A DNA stretch of 17,507 nucleotides from an uncultured Lachnospiraceae bacterium (GTDB lineage Bacteria > Bacillota > Clostridia > Lachnospirales > Lachnospiraceae), in NCBI GenBank assembly GCA_902803635.1, contig CADCQU010000157.1, forward strand, positions 1 to 17,507, read 5' to 3'. A model generated the notes under the pieces. That model was not told the DNA's origin and did not search any database. It was given only the letters and a program-made list of their open reading frames with translations. The first letter of the stretch is position 1, and every line of letters begins with the position of its first letter. The translations under genes and the position numbers were made by a program. Below, one piece after another: positions 15,270 through 17,507 of the stretch.

Positions 15270-16512
15270 AGTGAGAAATGTCCTGGTCGGCTTTGTCCTG
15301 GGGCGGGAGGAGTCGCAGATCAGCTACTACGACCGCCGCGCGGGACAGCCGGTGCAGGTACCGACCAAGCTGGGCACGAACCTTTTTAGCTTTCCGACGG
15401 CCATCGCGAAGATCCGGGGGAAGGAGGAGTGGCATTTTGGCCATGAGGCTGCCTTCGCCGGACGTGAAAAGGACGGGGAGGTCGTCGAAGGGCTCTACGA
15501 CATTTTCTGCCAGAACACGCCGGTGTGGGTGGACGGGAAGGATGTCAGCCCCGTGGATTTGCTGGCCATTTATCTGCGGCAGGCCCTTGCCCTTTTGGGA
15601 CTCCGCGACATTTTGCGGAGCATTTCCTGCATCATGTTCACGACGGAGGAGCTCTCCGAGGGCTTTGTACGCAATCTCCGGGCTGCCCTCCTTAACATCG
15701 GTTTTTCGCCGGAACAGTTCGGGCTGCAGGATTTTATGGAGAGCTTCTACCACTATACTTTTCGCCAGTCCGAGGATTTCTTTCTGGCAAATGTCGCCCT
15801 CTTCCTTTTTAAAGGGAACCATGTGGAGCTTCGGCTTCTCGTGGAGGACAAGGGCGTGCGCCCGCACACGGTGATGGTGGAGCGGCTGCCGGGCGTGGAG
15901 CTGCCCGAGGAGAAGGAAGCCCGCGATGAGGCTTTCTACAGGTATGCGAAGAAGACATTTGATGAAGTGCGAATATCCGGTGTTTTCATTTGCGGGGAAG
16001 GCTTTGACACGGAGTGGTCGGAGATCTCGCTTCCCTTCCTGCTTTCCAACCGCCGGCGGGCCTTCTATGGGGACAACCTCTTCGTGGAAGGGGCCTGCTA
16101 TGCGGCCGTGGAAAAGAAGGAGCGCCGGAAGCTCCGGCTGCGCCAGTACGTCTCCGATTCCATGGTGCGCGTTGGCGTTGGCATGGACATGCTTTTGCGC
16201 GGAAACCCGACGTACTATCCGCTGATCGGTTCGGGCATCAACTGGTTCGAGGCCGAGGAGTCCTGCGAGTTCCTGCTCGACGGCCGCGACTTTTTGCTCT
16301 TCTCCCTCCGCTCCATAGACGGGAAGAACCGCAGCAGTCGGCAAATGCCTCTGCCGGGTCTTCCAAGCCATCCGGATTTCATGACGCGCATCCGTCTGTC
16401 GGCGCGGTGCCTGTCGCCGGAGGTCTGTGAGATTGTCGCCGAGGACCTTGGTTTCGGGGGCTTCTTCCCCTCCACGCACAAGGTCTGGCGGGAGGAGCTG
16501 GAGCTTTTGTAA
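15262..16512 (+). CDS. DUF5716-like protein with degenerate Hsp70/actin-like architecture
   Basis: 416 aa, no signal or membrane segment. The order of elements follows an Hsp70 ATPase domain. VLVGFVLGREESQISYYD (from residue 7) resembles phosphate loop 1 but with Val12 for the essential Asp. FSFPTAIAK and HFGHEA resemble PSVVAF/VGEEA. SPVDLLAIYLRQAL and an IMFTTEEL...FVRNLRAALLNIGF segment resemble the following helix and crossover. LFLFKGNHVELRLL (180-191) stands where phosphate loop 2 (DLGGGTFD) would be. GVFICGEGF (240-248), then RAFYGDNLFVEGACYAA, resembles the adenosine motif and following segment. If the fold is right, nucleotide hydrolysis is doubtful. The start has GGAGGG 8 nt upstream. 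I recall DUF5716 beside DUF5717 in Lachnospiraceae. The gene call is certain; the fold is my inference. Confidence 0.85.
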   Translation: MNEVRNVLVGFVLGREESQISYYDRRAGQPVQVPTKLGTNLFSFPTAIAKIRGKEEWHFGHEAAFAGREKDGEVVEGLYDIFCQNTPVWVDGKDVSPVDLLAIYLRQALALLGLRDILRSISCIMFTTEELSEGFVRNLRAALLNIGFSPEQFGLQDFMESFYHYTFRQSEDFFLANVALFLFKGNHVELRLLVEDKGVRPHTVMVERLPGVELPEEKEARDEAFYRYAKKTFDEVRISGVFICGEGFDTEWSEISLPFLLSNRRRAFYGDNLFVEGACYAAVEKKERRKLRLRQYVSDSMVRVGVGMDMLLRGNPTYYPLIGSGINWFEAEESCEFLLDGRDFLLFSLRSIDGKNRSSRQMPLPGLPSHPDFMTRIRLSARCLSPEVCEIVAEDLGFGGFFPSTHKVWREELELL

Positions 16513-16527
16513 AAGGAGGGGAATTCT

Positions 16528-17310
16528 ATGGCTGGATACCATTTATGCAGCGTGCAGACGGCGGAACGGCCGTTTTTCCTGGCGAATATTCAGGTGGCTA
16601 TCCGCTCGGTTGAGGAGCTGGCCTATTTTTTCAGCCGCTACCCGGCCCTTGTCGATGAGACGATTATGGACGGAGAGCTTGTGCAGTGGGTGGCCGTCGA
16701 GCTGAATCTGCCGCGTACCGCCGCCCGTATGAAGAAGGCCGTCGAGGAGGAGTCCGCCCGGAATTTTGCCGGCGCGGTTCTACGCGAGACGGGACTTCTC
16801 GCGCCGAGGGAGCTTGCCATGCTTCTGGCGTACTATGAGGAGCTGGATGCGATGAAGCCCGTGTTCCGAAAGAAAGCCGTCGCCGACGCGCTCCTTTCCA
16901 GCGGGAAAATTTCCGCCGCGATTGAGGCCTACCGGTATGTCGTAGACGCGCTCCAGGGCAGCTCCCTCCGCTCGCCGGAGCTTCTGGCGGCTGCGTGGCA
17001 CGACCGCGGCGTGGCCGAGATGCGTCTCATGCTCTATGAGGAGGCCATGGCTTCCTTTAAAAAGGCCATGCACGCCTCTGAGAAGGAGCAGTACAGGACC
17101 GATTACCTGGCCGCGCTCCTTATCGCTCGTCCCTTCGACCGGCGGGAGGGGGAGATTGAGGAGGAGCATATCAGCCCGGAGGAGCTTCTCATGGCGGAGG
17201 AGCTTGTCGCCGACGCCCGCACCGAGGACGACGGCGACAAGGTAGCAGAGCCGGTGGAGACCTACCTTGCCGGCCTCACCGCCGCCTACCATGCAGCGAC
17301 GGGGCTGTGA
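16528..17310 (+). CDS. TPR-like protein, third gene of the DUF5717/DUF5716 unit
   Basis: 260 aa, soluble, unrecognised as a named family. The N-terminal part (about 1-110) contains VAIRSVEELAYFFSRYPALVDETI and looks like an alpha-helical domain specific to this gene context. Residues about 115-200 show two TPR-like helical pairs (KAVADALLSSGKISAAIEAY; AAWHDRGVAEMRLMLYEEAM followed by ASFKKAMHASE). The C-terminus (about 205-245) is strongly acidic. The gene starts 15 nt after the DUF5716-like gene behind AGGAGGGG, so all three are probably co-transcribed. TPR proteins usually bind peptides or partners, so an adaptor or co-chaperone role is plausible but not shown. No terminator follows. Confidence 0.85.
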   Translation: MAGYHLCSVQTAERPFFLANIQVAIRSVEELAYFFSRYPALVDETIMDGELVQWVAVELNLPRTAARMKKAVEEESARNFAGAVLRETGLLAPRELAMLLAYYEELDAMKPVFRKKAVADALLSSGKISAAIEAYRYVVDALQGSSLRSPELLAAAWHDRGVAEMRLMLYEEAMASFKKAMHASEKEQYRTDYLAALLIARPFDRREGEIEEEHISPEELLMAEELVADARTEDDGDKVAEPVETYLAGLTAAYHAATGL

Positions 17311-17333
17311 GAAGTGAAATAAACAGATTTTTC

Positions 17334-17362
17334 TTGACGAAGACAGTTTTCTGTGCTATTGT
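17334..17362 (+). promoter_or_regulatory. Outgoing promoter at the right end
   Basis: TTGACG (17334-17339), a 17-bp spacer and TATTGT (17357-17362) give a good sigma-A type promoter pointing out of the window. The spacer contains ACAG-TTTT-CTGT (17343-17354). No gene follows inside the window; the transcript would run into the terminal repeat. Confidence 0.6.
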
Positions 17363-17392
17363 AGTGACGCTTTACAGTGGTAGAGTGTCACT
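17363..17392 (+). promoter_or_regulatory. Palindrome just downstream of the outgoing -10 box (operator or RNA hairpin)
   Basis: AGTGACGCT (17363-17371) pairs with AGTGTCACT (17384-17392) over 9 bp with one G-T pair and a 12-nt loop. It starts one base after the -10 box. That is the usual place for a repressor operator; alternatively it is a hairpin at the transcript 5' end. It is not followed by a T run, so it is not a typical terminator. Confidence 0.5.
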
Positions 17393-17421
17393 TATTCTAT
17401 TCACAGAGCCGCGTATGGAAG

Positions 17422-17507
17422 TTAGGAGCTGTTCGAAAATAACTTAGGAAAGATGCGAAGTATAAATTTCGTCCTGCAAGGCGGAGGATGGAGGCGATGC
17501 GGGCATC
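17422..17507 (+). repeat. Interspersed repeat, right copy (inverted partner of 1-85)
   Basis: It shares TTAGGAGCTGTT (17422-17433) and a 28-bp block (17477-17504, 3 mismatches) with the reverse complement of the left end. The intervening part is A/T-rich and only partly alignable. It runs to the last base, so the element probably continues outside. Non-coding. Confidence 0.75.

Noticed and set aside
15139..16542. Antisense open frame opposite the DUF5716-like gene
   Set aside because: Shadow of the + strand gene; low plausibility of the protein and no promoter in that direction.

Overview
This window looks like a G+C-rich member of the Firmicutes, most likely of the Clostridia and probably of the Lachnospiraceae. 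The reasons are a PolC-type replicative polymerase, strong AGGAGG ribosome binding sites, clostridial variants of ThyA and DHFR, and an adjacent pair of genes that I recognise as resembling the DUF5717/DUF5716 families of Lachnospiraceae. All genes with support lie on the + strand. Coding density is high. I saw no tRNA, rRNA, CRISPR array, phage gene or transposase.

Layout. (1) Positions 1-85 hold one copy of an interspersed repeat; a second copy, inverted, sits at 17422-17507, so the window begins and ends in the same repeat family. (2) Positions 125-4464 are a transcription unit: an extended -10 promoter, a leader of about 250 nt with a duplicated hairpin motif, two overlapping genes for a heterodimeric ABC exporter, and a strong intrinsic terminator. 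(3) Positions 4465-4789 are intergenic and contain a 134-bp palindromic MITE/REP-like element with three internal hairpins, then an extended -10 promoter. (4) Positions 4790-11622 are a tight operon, thyA-folA-ispG-polC (gaps 7-13 nt), joining dTMP/folate metabolism, one isoprenoid step and the replicative polymerase. (5) Positions 11628-17310 have their own promoter and a three-gene unit: a 1191-aa multi-domain protein (DUF5717-like), a 416-aa protein with an apparently degenerate Hsp70/actin-like architecture (DUF5716-like) and a 260-aa TPR-like protein. (6) Positions 17311-17507 hold an outgoing promoter with a downstream palindrome, running into the terminal repeat.

The most notable observations are these. 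First, the proofreading exonuclease domain inserted in PolC keeps its fold signature but has lost all five DEDDh catalytic residues, while the PHP and polymerase active sites are intact. Second, the word CAAATG/CATTTG (usually RCAAATG, with six perfect GGCAAATGCC 10-mers) occurs about 40 times in both orientations and all reading frames, and appears to drive rare codon choice; it behaves like a genome-wide signal word. Third, the DUF5717/DUF5716/TPR trio looks like a cytosolic chaperone- or scaffold-like system of unknown function. All counts and alignments were made by eye, without tools.
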